Assembly (NCBI RefSeq): GCF_963924675.1 | Contig: NC_089236.1 | Coordinates: 31,643,319 to 31,707,318 of the forward strand | DNA from: Phocoena phocoena | Lineage: Eukaryota > Chordata > Mammalia > Artiodactyla > Phocoenidae | Length of the DNA stretch: 64,000 nucleotides | Direction: 5' to 3' | Shown: positions 10,493-22,756 of the stretch, one piece after another | Numbering within the stretch: position 1 is the stretch's first letter | How the letters are laid out: every line of letters starts with the position of its first letter | Translations under genes and position numbers: made by a program | The notes under the pieces: generated by a model | The model's input: only the letters and a program-made list of their open reading frames with translations | What the model was told of the DNA's origin: nothing | Database searches by the model: none

Positions 10493-13400
10493 AACAAATG
10501 ACAATGAACACATGAAGACCCAAAACCTAAGGGATGCAGCAAAAGCAGTGATAAGAGGAAGTTTATAGCAATACAATACTACCTCAAGAAACAAGAAAAA
10601 CCTAAAGTAAATAAGCTAACCTTACACCTAAAGCAATTAAGGAAAGAAGGAAAAAAAAACCCAAAGTGAGCAGAAGGAAAGAAATCATAAAGATCAGGTC
10701 AGAAATAAATGGAAAAGAAATGAAGGAAATGATAGCAAAATCAATAAAACTAAAAGCTGGTTCCTTGAGAAGATTAACAAAATTCATAAAGCATTAGTCA
10801 GACTCATCAAGAAAAAAAGGGAGAAGACTCATATCATTAGAATTAGAAATGAAAAAGAAGTAACTGACACTGCAGAAATACAACGGATCATGAGATATTA
10901 CTACAAGCAACTATAGGACAATAAAATGGACAACCTGGAAGAAATGGACAAATTCTTAGAAAAGCACAACCTTCTGAGACTGAACCAGGAAGAAATAGAA
11001 AATATAAACAGAACAATCACAAGCACAGAAATTTAATCGGTGATTAAAAATCTTCCAACAAACAAAAGTCCAGGACCAGATGGCTTCACAGGTGAATTCT
11101 ATCAAACATTTAGAGAAGAGCTAACACCTATCCTTCTCAACCTCTTCTAAACTATAGCAGAGGGAGGAACACTCCCAAACTCATTCTAAGAGGCCACCAT
11201 CACCCAAAAACAGACAAAGATATCACAAAGAAATAAAACTACAGGCCAATAACACTGAATGAGCATACATGCAAATATCCTCAACAAAATACTAGCAAAC
11301 AGAATCCAACAGCACATTAAAAGAATCATACACCATGATCAAGTGGGGTTTATCCCAGGGTGCAAGGATTCTTCAGCGTATGCAAATCAGTCAACATGAT
11401 ACACCTGATTAACAAATTGAAGAAGAAAAAACATATGATCATCTCAATAGATGCAGAAAAAGTTTTCAACAAAATTCAACACACATTTATGATAAAAACC
11501 CTGCAGAAAGTAGGCATAGAGGGAACTTACCTCAACGAAATAAAGGCCATATACAGCAAGCCTACAGCCAACATCGTTTTCTGTGGTGAAAAGCTGAACC
11601 CATTTCCACTAAGAGGAGGAGCAAGACAAGGTTGCCCACTCTCACCACTCTTATTCAATAGAGTTTTGGAAGTTTAGTCACAGCAATCACAGAAGGAAAA
11701 TAAATAAATAAAAGGAATCAAAATCAGAAAAGAAGTAAAACTGTCACTGCTTGCAGATGACACAATACTATACCTACAGAATCCTAAGGATGCTATCAGA
11801 AAACTATTAAAACTAATCAATGAATTTGATAAAGTAGCAGGATACAAAATTTATGCACAGAAATCTCTGGCATTCCTATACACTAATGATGAAAAATCTG
11901 AAAGTGAAATCAAGAAAACACTCCCATTTACCATTGCAACAAAAGGAATAAAATATCTAGGAATAAACCTACCTAAGGAGAGAAAAGACCTGTATGCAGA
12001 AAATTATAAGACACTGATGAAAGAAATTAAAGATGATACAAACAGATGGAGAGATATACCATGTCCGTGGATTGGAAGAATTAACATTGTGAATATGATT
12101 ATACTCCCAAAGCAATCCACAGATTGCAATCCCTATCAAACTACCAATGGCACTTTTCACAGAACTAGAACAAAAAATTTCACAATTCATATGGAAACAC
12201 AAAAGACCCCAAATAGCCAAAGTAATCTTGAGAAAGAAGATGGAGCTGGAGGAATCAGGCTCCCTGACTTCAGACTATACTACAAAACTACAGTAATCAA
12301 GACAATATGGTACTGGCACAAAAACAGAAATATAAATCAATGGAACAGGGTCAAAATACCAGAGGTAAACCCACACACATATGGTCACCTTGTTTTTGAT
12401 AAAGGAGGCAAGAATATACAATGGAGAAAAGACAGCCTCTTCAATAAGTGGTGCTGGGAAAACTGGACAGCTACATGTAAAATATGAGATTAGAACACTC
12501 CCTAACACCATACACAAAAATAAACTCAAAATGGATTAAAGACCTAAATGTAAGGCCAGACACCATCAAACCCTTAGAGGAAAACATAGGCAGAACATGC
12601 TATGACATAAATCACAGCAAGATCCTTTTGGACCCACCTCCTAGAATAATGGAAATAAAAGCAAAAGTATACAAATGGGCCCTATCGAAACTAAAAAGCT
12701 TTTGCACAGCAAAGGAAACCATAAACAAGACAAAAAGACAACCCTCAGAATGGGAGAAAATATTTGCAAATGAAGCAACTGACAAAGGATTAATCTCCAA
12801 AATATACAAGCAGCTCATGTAGCTCAGTATCAAAAAAACCAAACAACCCCATTCAAAAATGCACAGAAGATCTAAATAGACATTTCTTCAAAGAAGACAG
12901 ACGGATGGCCAAAAAACACATGAAAGGATGCTCACCAACACTAATCATTAGAGAAAAGTGAATCAAAAAAACGTGATATCTCCTCACACCATTCAGAATG
13001 GCCATCATCAGAAAATCTAGAAACAATACATGTTGAAGAGAGTGTGGAGAAAAGGGAACCCTCTTGCACTGTTAGTGAGAATATAAATTGATATAGCCAC
13101 TATGGAGATCAGTATGGGGGTTATTTAAAAAAGTAAAAATAGAACTACCGTACGACCCAGCAAACCCCCTACTGGGCATATACCCTGAGAAAATCATAAT
13201 TCAAAAAGAGTCATGTACCACAATGTTCATTGCAGCACTATTTACAATAGCCAAGACATGGAAGCAACCTAAGTGTCCATCAACAGATGAATGGATAAAG
13301 AAGATGTGGCATATACATACAATGGAATATTACTCAGCCATAAAAATAAATGAAATTGAGTTATTAGTAGTGAGGTGGATGGACCTAGAGTCTGTCATAC

Positions 13401-13504
13401 AGAATGAAGTAAGTCAGAAAGAGAAAAACAAATACTGTATGCTAACACATATATGGAATCAAAAAAAAATGGTTCTAAAGAACCTAGGGGCAGGACAGGA
13501 ATAA
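10493..13504 (+). pseudogene. L1-A ORF2, central and C-terminal part, heavily mutated
   Basis: Reverse transcriptase and C-terminal region of the split ORF2. Recognisable islands are the palm segment at 11360-11677 ([28 protein letters not shown]), an [12 protein letters not shown] catalytic box near 11750, the thumb and connection region at 12017-12822 ([31 protein letters not shown]), and the C-terminal end at 13223-13504 (WKQPKCPSTDEWIKKMW, TMEYYSAIK). Between them lie many stops and frameshifts. The family stop codon is no longer at the usual place, so the last frame runs on to 13504. It is non-functional. Confidence 0.88.
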
Positions 13505-13824
13505 AGGTGAAGACCTAGAAGATGGACTTGAGGACATTGGAAGAGGGAATGGTAAGCTGGGGAGAAGTGATAGAGTTGCATTAACATATATATACACTAC
13601 TTAATGTAAAATAGATAGCTAGTGGGAAGCAGCCACATAAAACATGGAGATCAGATTGGTGCTTTGTTACCAACTAGAGGGGTCGGATAGGGAGGGTGGG
13701 AGGGAGATGCAAGAGAGAGGTGATTGGGGATATATGTATCCGTATAGCTGATTCACTTTGTTATACAGCAGAAACTAACAAAACATTGTAAAACAATTAT
13801 ACTCCAATAAAGATGTTAAAAAAA
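10493..13824 (+). mobile_element. L1-A, older L1, 3' portion resumed after L1-B
   Basis: Continues L1-A ORF2 exactly where 2960 broke off (codons reading ETNDNEHMKTQNLRDAAKAV). It runs through reverse transcriptase, C-terminal region and 3'UTR to a polyadenylation signal and an A run at 13818-13824. Numerous stops and indels confirm greater age than L1-B. Confidence 0.94.
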
Positions 13825-13867
13825 TAACTTGGTGATATTGAATGAGCTAGAAGACTTGGGCTTCATT

Positions 13868-14045
13868 TTTTTTTTTAATTTATTTTTATACAGCAGGTTC
13901 TTATTACTTATCTATTTTATACATCTTAGTTTATATACGTCAATCCCAATCTACCAATTCATCCTACCACAATCACCCCACCACCCTTACTTTCCCCATT
14001 TGTTGCCCATACTTTCGTTCTTTACACCTTGGACTTCTTATGTTG
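13868..14045 (-). mobile_element. Antisense L1 3'UTR fragment
   Basis: A T run followed by ATACAGCAGGTTCTTATTA and GTCAATCCCAATCT. On the minus strand this is the 3' end of an artiodactyl-type L1 subfamily different from L1-A to L1-F. It is strongly 5'-truncated. Confidence 0.65.
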
Positions 14046-14745
14046 ACTGAAGAAAAGAGAGATGCACAATATAACAAGATTAACCCTGATGGTCTTTTAT
14101 GGAAAGGAACTTACTCAAATCTATGTTATTTGCACTTTAGAACTAGTCTTTTAGATGGTTGACAGTGGAGAGGCAAGAATTGTTATGAGTATAGGGAGTC
14201 TTATCACCTATAATTATTAATTCATAATATATTTGTAAAAGGATATCTGGTACAAAGGGAAACTCATAATTTTTTTAATTTGGTGACATGGCTAAAGAAA
14301 TAAGTGATATTGACAATATTTTTTTGAAGAATTTTAGGACTAAACAATTCCTAGGGCTGCACGTCTGTCAAAAAAATAAAGAAATAAAATAATAGAAAGG
14401 CTGGCACACAGTGCCAAGTACACAATGAACCCTTAGTGAATGCTTATTGAAGTGACAACTATTGAATTGATACCACAACGAAATAGCCAGATTAAATAAT
14501 GAAGAAATATGAGTAGTACAAAATAACAGAATCATTAAGTTGGTTACTGATTTCACATACAGTTGCAAAGAAATGCATACAAAATCCCTAACAAAAGCAA
14601 CACAACATAGGAGAATAAAATCATTAGAAATCACAGACCCACTTTTTAGATAATGAGACTTAGCTTTATAATTGGGAGCCACATTTTCTGCAATTCCCTG
14701 AGGAAATTTTTTTTAGCTTTCACCTGAGTTTATCAGCAAATACTT
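14046..14745. other. AT-rich stretch, no gene; probable L2 3' end inside
   Basis: No coding region or recent repeat is seen. A short block at about 14395-14465 (GGCTGGCACACAGTGCC, then ATGCTTATTGA) resembles the 3' end of a plus-strand L2 or MIR. Confidence 0.5.
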
Positions 14746-14756
14746 GATGACTCATA

Positions 14757-14760
<4 letters not shown>
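14746..14760 (+). repeat. Target-site duplication of SINE-1, left copy
   Basis: GATGACTCATATCTT, repeated exactly at 14981-14995. Confidence 0.95.
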
Positions 14761-14790
<30 letters not shown>

Positions 14791-14980
14791 GGTATGTGGG
14801 CCTCTCACTGTTGTGGCCTCTCCCGTTGCGAAGTACAGGCTCCGGACGCGCAGGCTCAACGGCCATGGCTCACGGGCCCAACCGCTCCGCGGCATGTGGG
14901 ATCTTCCCGCACCGGGGCACGAACCCGTGTCCCCTGCATCGGCAGGCGGACTCTCAACCACTGCGCCACCAGGGAAGCCC
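14761..14980 (-). mobile_element. SINE-1, CHR-type tRNA-derived SINE
   Basis: Short non-autonomous element derived from tRNA-Glu, transcribed by RNA polymerase III and mobilised by L1-type machinery. On the minus strand it begins GGGCTTCCCTGGTGGCGCAG (A-box region), has a GGTTCGTGCCCC B box near 14920-14932, and ends with a poly(A) seen as 28 or so Ts from 14761. A perfect 15-bp target duplication and retained CpGs indicate a fairly young insertion. Open frames over it are coincidental. Confidence 0.96.
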
Positions 14981-14995
14981 GATGACTCATATCTT
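14981..14995 (+). repeat. Target-site duplication of SINE-1, right copy
   Basis: Exact copy of 14746-14760. Confidence 0.95.
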
Positions 14996-15254
14996 AATAA
15001 GCAACAAAGTACAACCAATCAATAAACTGTTAAATGAGAAATATTAAGAATTAATATTAAGTATAAACTATGACCACATCAGAAGGTAAATATAGTCCCA
15101 AGTGTTGCTGCTTTACTTTATGTGCTGTAAACCTGCCCAGGTTTTAATGTTGTACTTGAAATAAAGTGAGCCTCAGTATACTACCCCAAGTATTAATTAC
15201 TGCTTACTACCCTGACCAGTATATAACACTGTCAACAAAAAACTAATCAGTCAT

Positions 15255-15635
15255 TCTAAGAAAGAAGTGAAAAATTTTATTCAAGCCAAATTGAGGCTTG
15301 TAACCCTGGAACAGCATCTCAGAAAGCTCCAAGAGTAGTTCTACTCGTTAGAAGGCAAAGCACAATTATATAAGTTTTTTCAGAGGGTTGTACATTAAGT
15401 GACATATTATTGACAGTTTACACTATACAGATCTGCAAGTACAAAGTGGTGGTTCATCGTGACCGCTTACAAGAACAAGAAGAAATGTTATCTTTCAAGG
15501 AGCTGTCTTGTTGGTGCTAGGAGACTGTTGCTTTTTATGGTTGAGCAGGTGTTTTTGCTGATGGGGAGGTTTGGTTGATGCATAAAACAGATAAACAATG
15601 CACAGTGGGGAGACAGAGGAGTCCAAATGACAGAG
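15255..15635 (-). mobile_element. Possible old LTR-like repeat, minus strand
   Basis: Starts near AAAAATTTTATTCAAGCC, which reads antisense as a polyadenylation-type signal, followed by CATCTCAGAAAGCTC. The composition and antisense AATAAA-like signal resemble an ancient ERVL-class LTR, but I could not assign a family. L1-C is inserted at its right side. Confidence 0.3.
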
Positions 15636-15640
15636 AAAAA
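15633..15640 (+). repeat. Probable target-site duplication of L1-C, left copy
   Basis: GAGAAAAA here recurs at 22749-22756. The neighbouring bases are imperfectly repeated, so the true length is uncertain. Confidence 0.6.
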
Positions 15641-16014
15641 AAAGTTTTTAAACATCTTTATTGGAGTAAAATTGCTTTACAATGGTGTCTTACTTTCTGC
15701 TTTATAACAAAGTGAATCAGTTATACATAAACATATGTTCCCTTATCTCTTCCCTCTTGCATCTCCAACCCTCTCACCCTCCCTATCCCACCCCTCTAGG
15801 TGGTCACAAACCACCGAGCTGATCTTCCTGTGCTATGCGGCTGCTTCCCACTAGCTATCTATTTTACGTTTGGTAGTGTATATATGTCCATGCCACTCTC
15901 TCACTTTGTCACAGCTTACCCATCCCCCTCCCCATATCCTCAAGTCCATTCTCTAGTAGGTCTCTGTCGTTATTCTCATCTTAACCCTAGTTACCTCATG
16001 ACTATTTTTTTTTC

Positions 16015-19000
16015 TTAGATTCCATATATATGTGTTAGCATATGGTATTTGTTTTACTCTTTCTGACTTACTTCACTTTGTATGACAGACTCTATGTCCA
16101 TCCACTTCACTACAAATATCTCAGTTTTGCTTCTTTTTATGGCTGAGTAATATTTCATTGTATATATGTGCCACATCTTCTTTATCTATTCATCTGATGA
16201 TGGACACTTAAGTTGCTTCCATGTCCTCACTATTGTAAATAGAGCTGCAATGAATATTTTGGTACATGACTCTTTTTGAATTATGGTTTTCTCAGGGTAT
16301 ATGCCCAGTAGTAGGATTGCTGGGTCGTATGGTAGTTCTATTTGTAGTATTTTAAGGAACCTCCATACTGTTCTCCATAGTGGCTGTACCAGTCTATGTT
16401 CCCACCAACAGTGCAAGAGTGTTCCCTTTTCTCCACACCCTCTCCAGTGTTTAATGTTTCTTGATTTTTTGAGGATGGCCATTCTGACTGATGTGAGACG
16501 ATATCTCATTGTAGTGATTTGCATTTCTCTAATGATTAATGATGTTGAGCATTCTTTCATGTTCTTGTTGGCAATCTGTATATCTTCTTTGGAGAAATGT
16601 CTATTTAGGTCTTCTGCCCATTTTTGGATTGGGTTGTTTGTATTTTTGTTATTCAGCTGCATATGCTGCTTGTAAATCTTGGCAATTAATCCTTTGTCAG
16701 TTGATTCATTTGCAAATATTTTCTCCCATTTTGAGGGTTGTCTTTTGGTCTTGTTTATGGTTTCCTTTGCTGTGCAAAAGCTTTGAAGTTTCATTAGGTC
16801 CCATTTCTTTATTTTTGTTTTTATTTCCATTTGTCTAGGAGGTGGGTCACAAAAGATCTTGCTGTGACTTATGTCATAGAGTGTTCTGCCAATGTTTTCC
16901 TCGAAGAGTTTGATAGTGTCTGGCCTTACATTTAGGTCTTTAATCCATTTTGAGTTTATTTTTGTGTATGGTGTTAGGGAGTGTTCTAATTTCATACTCT
17001 TACATGTACCTGTCCAGTTTTCCCAGCACCACTTACTGAAGAGGCTGTCTTTTCTCCACTGTATATTCTTGCCTCCTTTATCATAGATAAGGTGACCATA
17101 TGTGTGTGCGTTTCTCTCTGGGCTTTCTGTCCTGTTCCATCGATCTATATTTCTGTTTTTGTGCCAGTACCAGAATGTCTTGATTACTGTAGCTTTGTAA
17201 TATAGTCTGACGTCAGGGAGCCTGATTCCTCCAGCTCCGTTTTTCTTTCTCAATATTGCTTTTGTTATTTGGGGTCTTTTGTGTTTCCATACAAATTGTG
17301 AAATTTTTTGTTCTAGTTCTGTGAAAAATGCCAGTGGTAGTTTGATAGGGATTACATTGAATCTGTAGATTGCTTTGGGTAATAGAGTCATTTCCACAAT
17401 GGTGTTTATTCCAATCCAAGAACATGGTATATCTCTCCATCTATTTTTATCATCTTTAATTTCTTTTATCAGTGTCCTAATTTTCTGCATACAGGTCTTT
17501 CATCTCCTTAGGTAGGTTTATTGCTAGATATTTTATTATTTTTATTGCAGTGGTAAATGGCAGTGTTTTCTTAATTTCACTCTCAGATTTTTCTTCATTA
17601 GTGTATAGGAATGCCAGAGATATCTGTGCACTAATTTTGTATCCTAGTACTTTATTAAATTCTTTGATTAGCTCTAGTAGTTTTCTGGTAGCATCTTTAG
17701 GATTCTCTATGTATAGTATCATGCAAACAGTGACAGCTTTACTTCTGTTCAGATTTGGATTTCTTTTTCTTCTCTGATTGCTGTGGCTAAAACTTCCAAA
17801 ACTACGTTGAATAAGAGTGGTGAGAGTGGGCAACCTTGTCTTATTCCTGATCTTAGTGGAAATGGTTTCAGTTTTTCACCATTGAGGACGATGTTGTCTG
17901 TGGGTTTGTCATATATGGCCTTTATTATGTTGAGGAAACTTCCCTCTATGCCTACTTTCTGCAGGGTTTTTATCATAAATGGGTGTTGAATTTTGTTGAA
18001 CGTTTTCTCTACATCTATTGAGATGATCATTTGGTTTTTCTCCTTCAGTTTGTTAATATGGTGTATCATGTTGATTGATTTGTGTATATTGCAGAATCCT
18101 TGCATTCCTGGAATGAACCCCACTTGATCATTGTGTATGATCCTTTTAATGTGCTGTTGGATTCTGTTTGCTACTATTTTGTTGAGGATTTTTGCATCTA
18201 TGTTCATCAGTGATATTTGCGTGTAGTTTCTTTTTTTTCTTTGTGACATCCTTATCTGGTTTTGGTATCAGGGTGATGGTAGCCTCGTAGAATGAGTTTG
18301 CGATTTTTTCCTCCCTCTGATATACTTTGGAAGAGTTTGAGAAGGGTAGGTGTTAGGTCTTCTCTAAATGTTTGATAGAATTCGCCATCTGGTCCTGGAC
18401 ATTTGTTTGTTGGAAGATTTTTAATCACAGTTTCAATTTCATTACTTGTGATTGGTCTGTTCATATTTTCTATTTCTTCCTGGCTCAGTCTCAGCAGGTT
18501 GTGCATTTCTAAGAATTTGTCCATTTCTTCCAGGTTTTCCATTTTATTGTCATATGGTTGTTTGTAGTAATCTCTCATGATCCTTTGTATTTCTGCAGTG
18601 TCAGTTATTACTTCTCCTTTTTCATTTCTAATTCTATTGATTTGAGTCTTCTCCTTTTTTTTTTTTTTTTTTGATGAGTCTGGCTAATGGTTTATCAATT
18701 TTCTTTATCTTCTCAAAAACCAGCTTTTAGTTTTATTTATCTTTGCTATCATTTCCTTCATTTCTTTTTCATTTATTTCTGATCTCATCTTTATGATTTT
18801 CTTCCTTCTGCTAACTTTGGGAACTTTCTGTTCTTCTTTCTCTAATTGCTTTAAGTGCAGTTTAGGTTCTTTATTTGAGATGTTTCCTGTTTCTTAAGAT
18901 AGGATTATATTGCTATAAAATTCCCTCTTAGAACTTCTTTTGCTGCATTCCATAGGTTTTGGGTCATCGTGTCTCTCTTCACTGTCATTTTTTTCTAGGT

Positions 19001-19819
19001 ATTTTTTTATTTCCTTTTTGATTTCTTCAGTAATAACTTCGTTATTAAGTAGTTATTGTTTAGCCTCCATGTGCTTGTATTTTTTAACAGACCTCTTCCT
19101 GTAATTTATATCTAGTCTCATAGCGTTGTGGTTGGAAAATATACTTGATACTCTTTCAATTATCTGAATTTTACCCAGGCTTGATTTGTGACCCAAGATA
19201 TGATCTATCCCGGAGAATGTACCATGAACACTTGAGAAAAGTTTGTATTCTGTTGTTTTTGAACAGAATGTCCTATGAATATCAATTAAGTCCATCTTGT
19301 TTAATGTATCATTTAAAGCTTGTGTTTCATTACTTATTTTTAATTTGGATGATCTGTCCATGGGTGAAAGTGGGGTGTTAAAGTCCCCTACTATGATTGT
19401 GTTACTATCAATTTCCCCTTTTATAGCTGCTAGTATTTGCCTTATGTATTGAGGTGCTCCTATGTTGGGTGCATAAATATTTACAATTGTTATATCTTCT
19501 TCATGGATTGATCTCTTGATCATTATGTAGTGTCCTTCTTTGTCTCTTGTAATAGTCTTTATTTTAAAGCCTGTTTTGTCTGATATGAGAACTACTACTC
19601 CAGCTTTCTTTTGCTTTCCATTGGCATGGAATATCTTTTTCCACCCCATCCCCTCACTTTCAGTCTGTATGTGTCCCTAGGTCTGAAGTGGGTCTCTTGT
19701 AGACAGCATATATATGGGTCTTGTTTTTGTATCCATTCAGCCAGTCTATGTCTTTTGATGGGAGCATTTAATCCATTTACATTTAAGGTAATTATCTATA
19801 TGTATGTTCCTATTCCCAT
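16015..19819 (-). pseudogene. L1-C ORF2, broken
   Basis: Endonuclease/reverse transcriptase. The ATG is at 19817-19819 on the minus strand and the eighth codon is already TAG. The endonuclease reads at 19053-19649 (GWKKIFHANG, GDFNTPLSPMDRSSK). The palm is at 17749-18249 ([21 protein letters not shown]); the catalytic FADD box near 17720 is damaged, reading VCMILY. The longest open part, 16186-17490 (434 residues), covers connection and C-terminal regions and ends at TAG where a conserved tryptophan codon should be (DEW). The normal terminus, YGI then TAA, is at 16015-16017. Confidence 0.9.
18656..18674 (-). repeat. Expanded A tract in L1-C ORF2
   Basis: About 19 Ts on the plus strand at the lysine-rich LARLIKKK codons. 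L1-B has seven As there (7434-7440). It shifts the ORF2 reading frame. Confidence 0.8.
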
Positions 19820-19877
19820 TTTCTTAATTGTTTTGGGTTTGTTATTGTTGGTCTTTTCCTTCTCTTGTGTTTCTTGC

Positions 19878-20770
19878 CTAGAGAAGTTCCTTTAGCACTT
19901 GTTTAAAGCTGGTTTGGTGGTGCTGAACTCTCTCAGCTTTTGCTTGTCTGTAAAGGTTTTAATTTCTCCATCAAATCTGAATGAGATCCTTGCTGGATAG
20001 AGTAGTCTTGGTTGTAGGTTTTTCTCCTTCATCACTTTCAGTATGTCCTGCCACTCCCTTCTTGCTTGTAGGGTTTCTGCTGAGAGATCAGCTGTTAACC
20101 TTATGGGGATTCCCTTGTTTGTTGTTTTTCCCTTGCTGCTTTTAATATGCTTTCTTTGTATTTAATTTTTCACAGTTTGATTAATATGTGTCTTGGCATA
20201 TTTCTCCTTGTATTTATCCTGTATGGGACTCTCTGTGCTTCCTGGACTTGATTAACTATTTCCTTTCCCATATTGTGGAAGTTTTCAACTATAACTATAA
20301 TCTCTTCATATACTGCCTCAGTCCCTTTCTTTTCCTCTTCTTATTCTGGGACCCCTATAATTCGAATGTTGGTGCATTTAATGTTGTCCCAGAGATCTCT
20401 GAGACTGTCCTCAGTTCTTTTCATTCTTTTTTCTTTATTCTGCTCTGCAGTAGTTATTTCCAATATTTTATCTTCCAGGTCACTTATCCGTTATTCTGCC
20501 TCAGTTATTCTGCTATTGATCCCTTCTAGAGTATTTTTCATTTCATTTATTGTGTTGTTCTTCATTGCTTGTTTCCTCTTTATTTCTTCTAGGTCCTTGT
20601 TAAATGTTTCTTGCATTTTCTCTATTTTATTTCCAAGATTTTGGATCATCTTTACTATCATTATTTTGAATTTCCTTTTCAGGTAGATTGCCTATTTCCT
20701 CTTCATTTGTTAGGTCTGGTGGGTTTTTACCTTGCTCCTTCATCTGCTGTGTGATTTTCTGTCTTCTCAT
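19878..20770 (-). pseudogene. L1-C ORF1, broken
   Basis: Minus-strand ATG at 20768-20770 (MRRQK start) to TAG at 19878-19880, 893 bp, close to the usual ORF1 length but not a multiple of three. Coiled-coil and RNA-binding segments are recognisable by comparison with L1-B. Frameshifts and stops break it. Plus-strand open frames of up to about 140 codons over this region are antisense shadows of ORF1 codon bias. Confidence 0.82.
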
Positions 20771-21292
20771 TTTGCTTATCTTACTGTGTTTGGGGTCTCC
20801 TTTTTTCAGGCTCCAGGTTCATAATTCCTGTTGTTCTTGGTGTCTGTCCCCAGTGGCTAAATTTTGTTCAGTGGGTTGTGTAGGCTTCCTGGTGGAGTGG
20901 ACTAGTGCCTGTGTTCTGGTAGATGAGGCTGGATCTTGTCATTCTCGTGAGCATGTCCGCATCTGGTGATGTGTTTTGGGGTGTCTGAGGCTTTATTTTG
21001 ATTTTAGGCAGCATCTCTGCTAATGATTTGGGCTGTGTTCCTGTCTTGCTAGTTGTTTGGCATAGGGTGTCCAGCACTGCAGCTTGCTGGTTGTTGAGTG
21101 AAGCTGGGTGTTAGTGTTGAGATGGAGATCTCTGGGAGATTTTTGCTGTTTGATATTACGTGGAGCTGGGAGGTCTTTTGTGGAGCAGTGTCCTGAAGTT
21201 GGATCTCCCACCTCAGAGGCACAGCGCTGTCTCCTGGCTGGAACACTAAGAGCCTTTCATCTACATGGCTCAGAATAAAAGGGAGAAAAAAT

Positions 21293-21323
<31 letters not shown>

Positions 21324-22748
21324 GAGTAAAATAAAATAAAGATAAAATAAAGTTATTAAAATAAAAAATAATTATTAAGAAAGAAGTTTTTTTTAAGTAA
21401 AAAAAAAAACAAAACAACAACAAAAAATGGACAAATAGAACCCTAGGACAAATGGTGAAAGCAAAGCTATACAGACAAAATCTCACACTGAAGCATACAC
21501 ATACACACTCATAAAAAGAGGAAAAGGGAAAAAATAATATATCTTGCTTCCAAAGTCCACCTCCTCAACTTGGGATGATTAGTTGTCTATTCATGTATTC
21601 CACAGTTGCAGGGTACATCAAGTTGACTGTGGATATTTAATCTGCTGCTCCTGAGGCTGCTGGGAGAGATTTCCCTTTCTCTTCTTTGTTCACACAGCTC
21701 CTGGCATTCAGCTTTGGATTTGGCCCCACCTCTGTGTGTATGTCACCTGAGGGTGTCTGTTCTTCTCCCAGACTGGAGGGTTTAAGGGATCAGCTGATTC
21801 AGGGTCTCTGGCTCACTGAGGCTGGGGAAGGGAGGTGTATGTACATGGGGCCAGCCAGTGGTGGCAGAGACCAGCGTGACATTGCAGCAGCCTGAGGCAT
21901 GCCGTGCGTACTCCTGGGGTAGTTGTCCCTGGATCACGGGACCTTGGCAATGGTGCACTGTACAGGTTCCCAGGAGGGGAAATGTGGATAGTGACCTGTG
22001 CTTGCACACAGGCTTCTTGGTGGCGGCAGCAGAAGCCTTAGCGTCTCATGCCCATCTCTGTGGTCCGCGCTGATAGCCGCAGCTCACGTCCGTCTCTGGA
22101 GCTCCTTTAAGCAGCGCTCTTAATCACCTCTCCTCGTACACCAGAAAACAATGAGGGAATAAAAAGTCTCTTGCCTCTTCGGCAGCTCCAGACTTTTCCC
22201 GGATTCCCTCCCGGCTAGCCGTGGTGCACTAACCGCTTCAGGCCGTGTTCACGCTGCCAACCCCAGTCCTCTCCCTGTGATCCAACCGAAGCCCAAGTCT
22301 CAGCTCCCAGCCCCCACCTGCCCTGGCAGGTGAGCAGACAAGCCTCTGGGGCTGGTTGGCACCAATCCTCTGTGCGTGAATCTCTCCGCTTTGCCCTCCG
22401 CACCCTTGTTGCTATGCTCTCCTCTGTGGCTCTGAAGCTTCCCCCCTCCTCCACCCGCAGTCTCCGCCCACGAAGGGGCTTCCTAGTGTGTGGAAATCTT
22501 TCCTCCTTCACAGCTCCCTCCCCTTGTGCAGGTCCCGTCCCTATTATTATGTCTCTGTTTATTTTTTTTTCTTTTTCCTCACCCATGTACATGTGCAGTT
22601 TCTTGCCTTTTGGAAGCTCTGAGGCCTTCTGCCAGCATTCAGTAGGTGCTTTGTAGGAGTTGTACCACGTGTAGATGTATTTCTGTTGTATCTGTGGGGA
22701 GGAAGGTGATCTCCACGTCTTCCTCTTCTGCCATCTTCCTCAACCCCC
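20771..22748 (-). promoter_or_regulatory. L1-C 5'UTR
   Basis: Antisense L1 leader with a GA microsatellite at 21293-21326, a moderately GC-rich distal part (21900-22520), and the TCTGCCATCTT motif at 22727-22737, the antisense of a YY1-type site. It contains a single copy of the leader segment that is duplicated in L1-B. Confidence 0.78.
21293..21326 (+). repeat. (GA)n/(GAAA)n microsatellite in the L1-C 5'UTR
   Basis: Purine counterpart of the pyrimidine tract in the plus-strand L1 leaders. Confidence 0.95.
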
Positions 22749-22756
22749 GAGAAAAA

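Larger units (their letters stand above)
15641..22748 (-). mobile_element. L1-C, full-length L1 on the minus strand
   Basis: About 7.1 kb. The 3' end lies at the left (T run, then AACATCTTTATTGGAG), ORF2 at 16015-19819, ORF1 at 19878-20770, and the 5'UTR at 20771-22748, ending in the antisense YY1-type motif. A short duplication of about 8 bp (GAGAAAAA) flanks it. Stops and frameshifts are numerous but the structure is complete. It is intermediate in age between L1-B and L1-A by visual mutation load. Confidence 0.93.

Noticed and set aside
14744..15047. Overlapping arginine- and proline-rich frames on both strands (also at 23934-24212, 46578-46916, 55982-56382 and 60702-60956)
   Set aside because: All lie on CHR SINEs. 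The repeated similar peptides are SINE sequence, not a protein family.
16283..17086. Plus-strand open frames with membrane-like composition
   Set aside because: Antisense of L1-C ORF2.
20188..20969. Runs of long hydrophobic plus-strand open frames
   Set aside because: They are antisense shadows of L1-C ORF1. The same hydrophobic patterns appear opposite ORF1 in L1-A, L1-B and L1-E.
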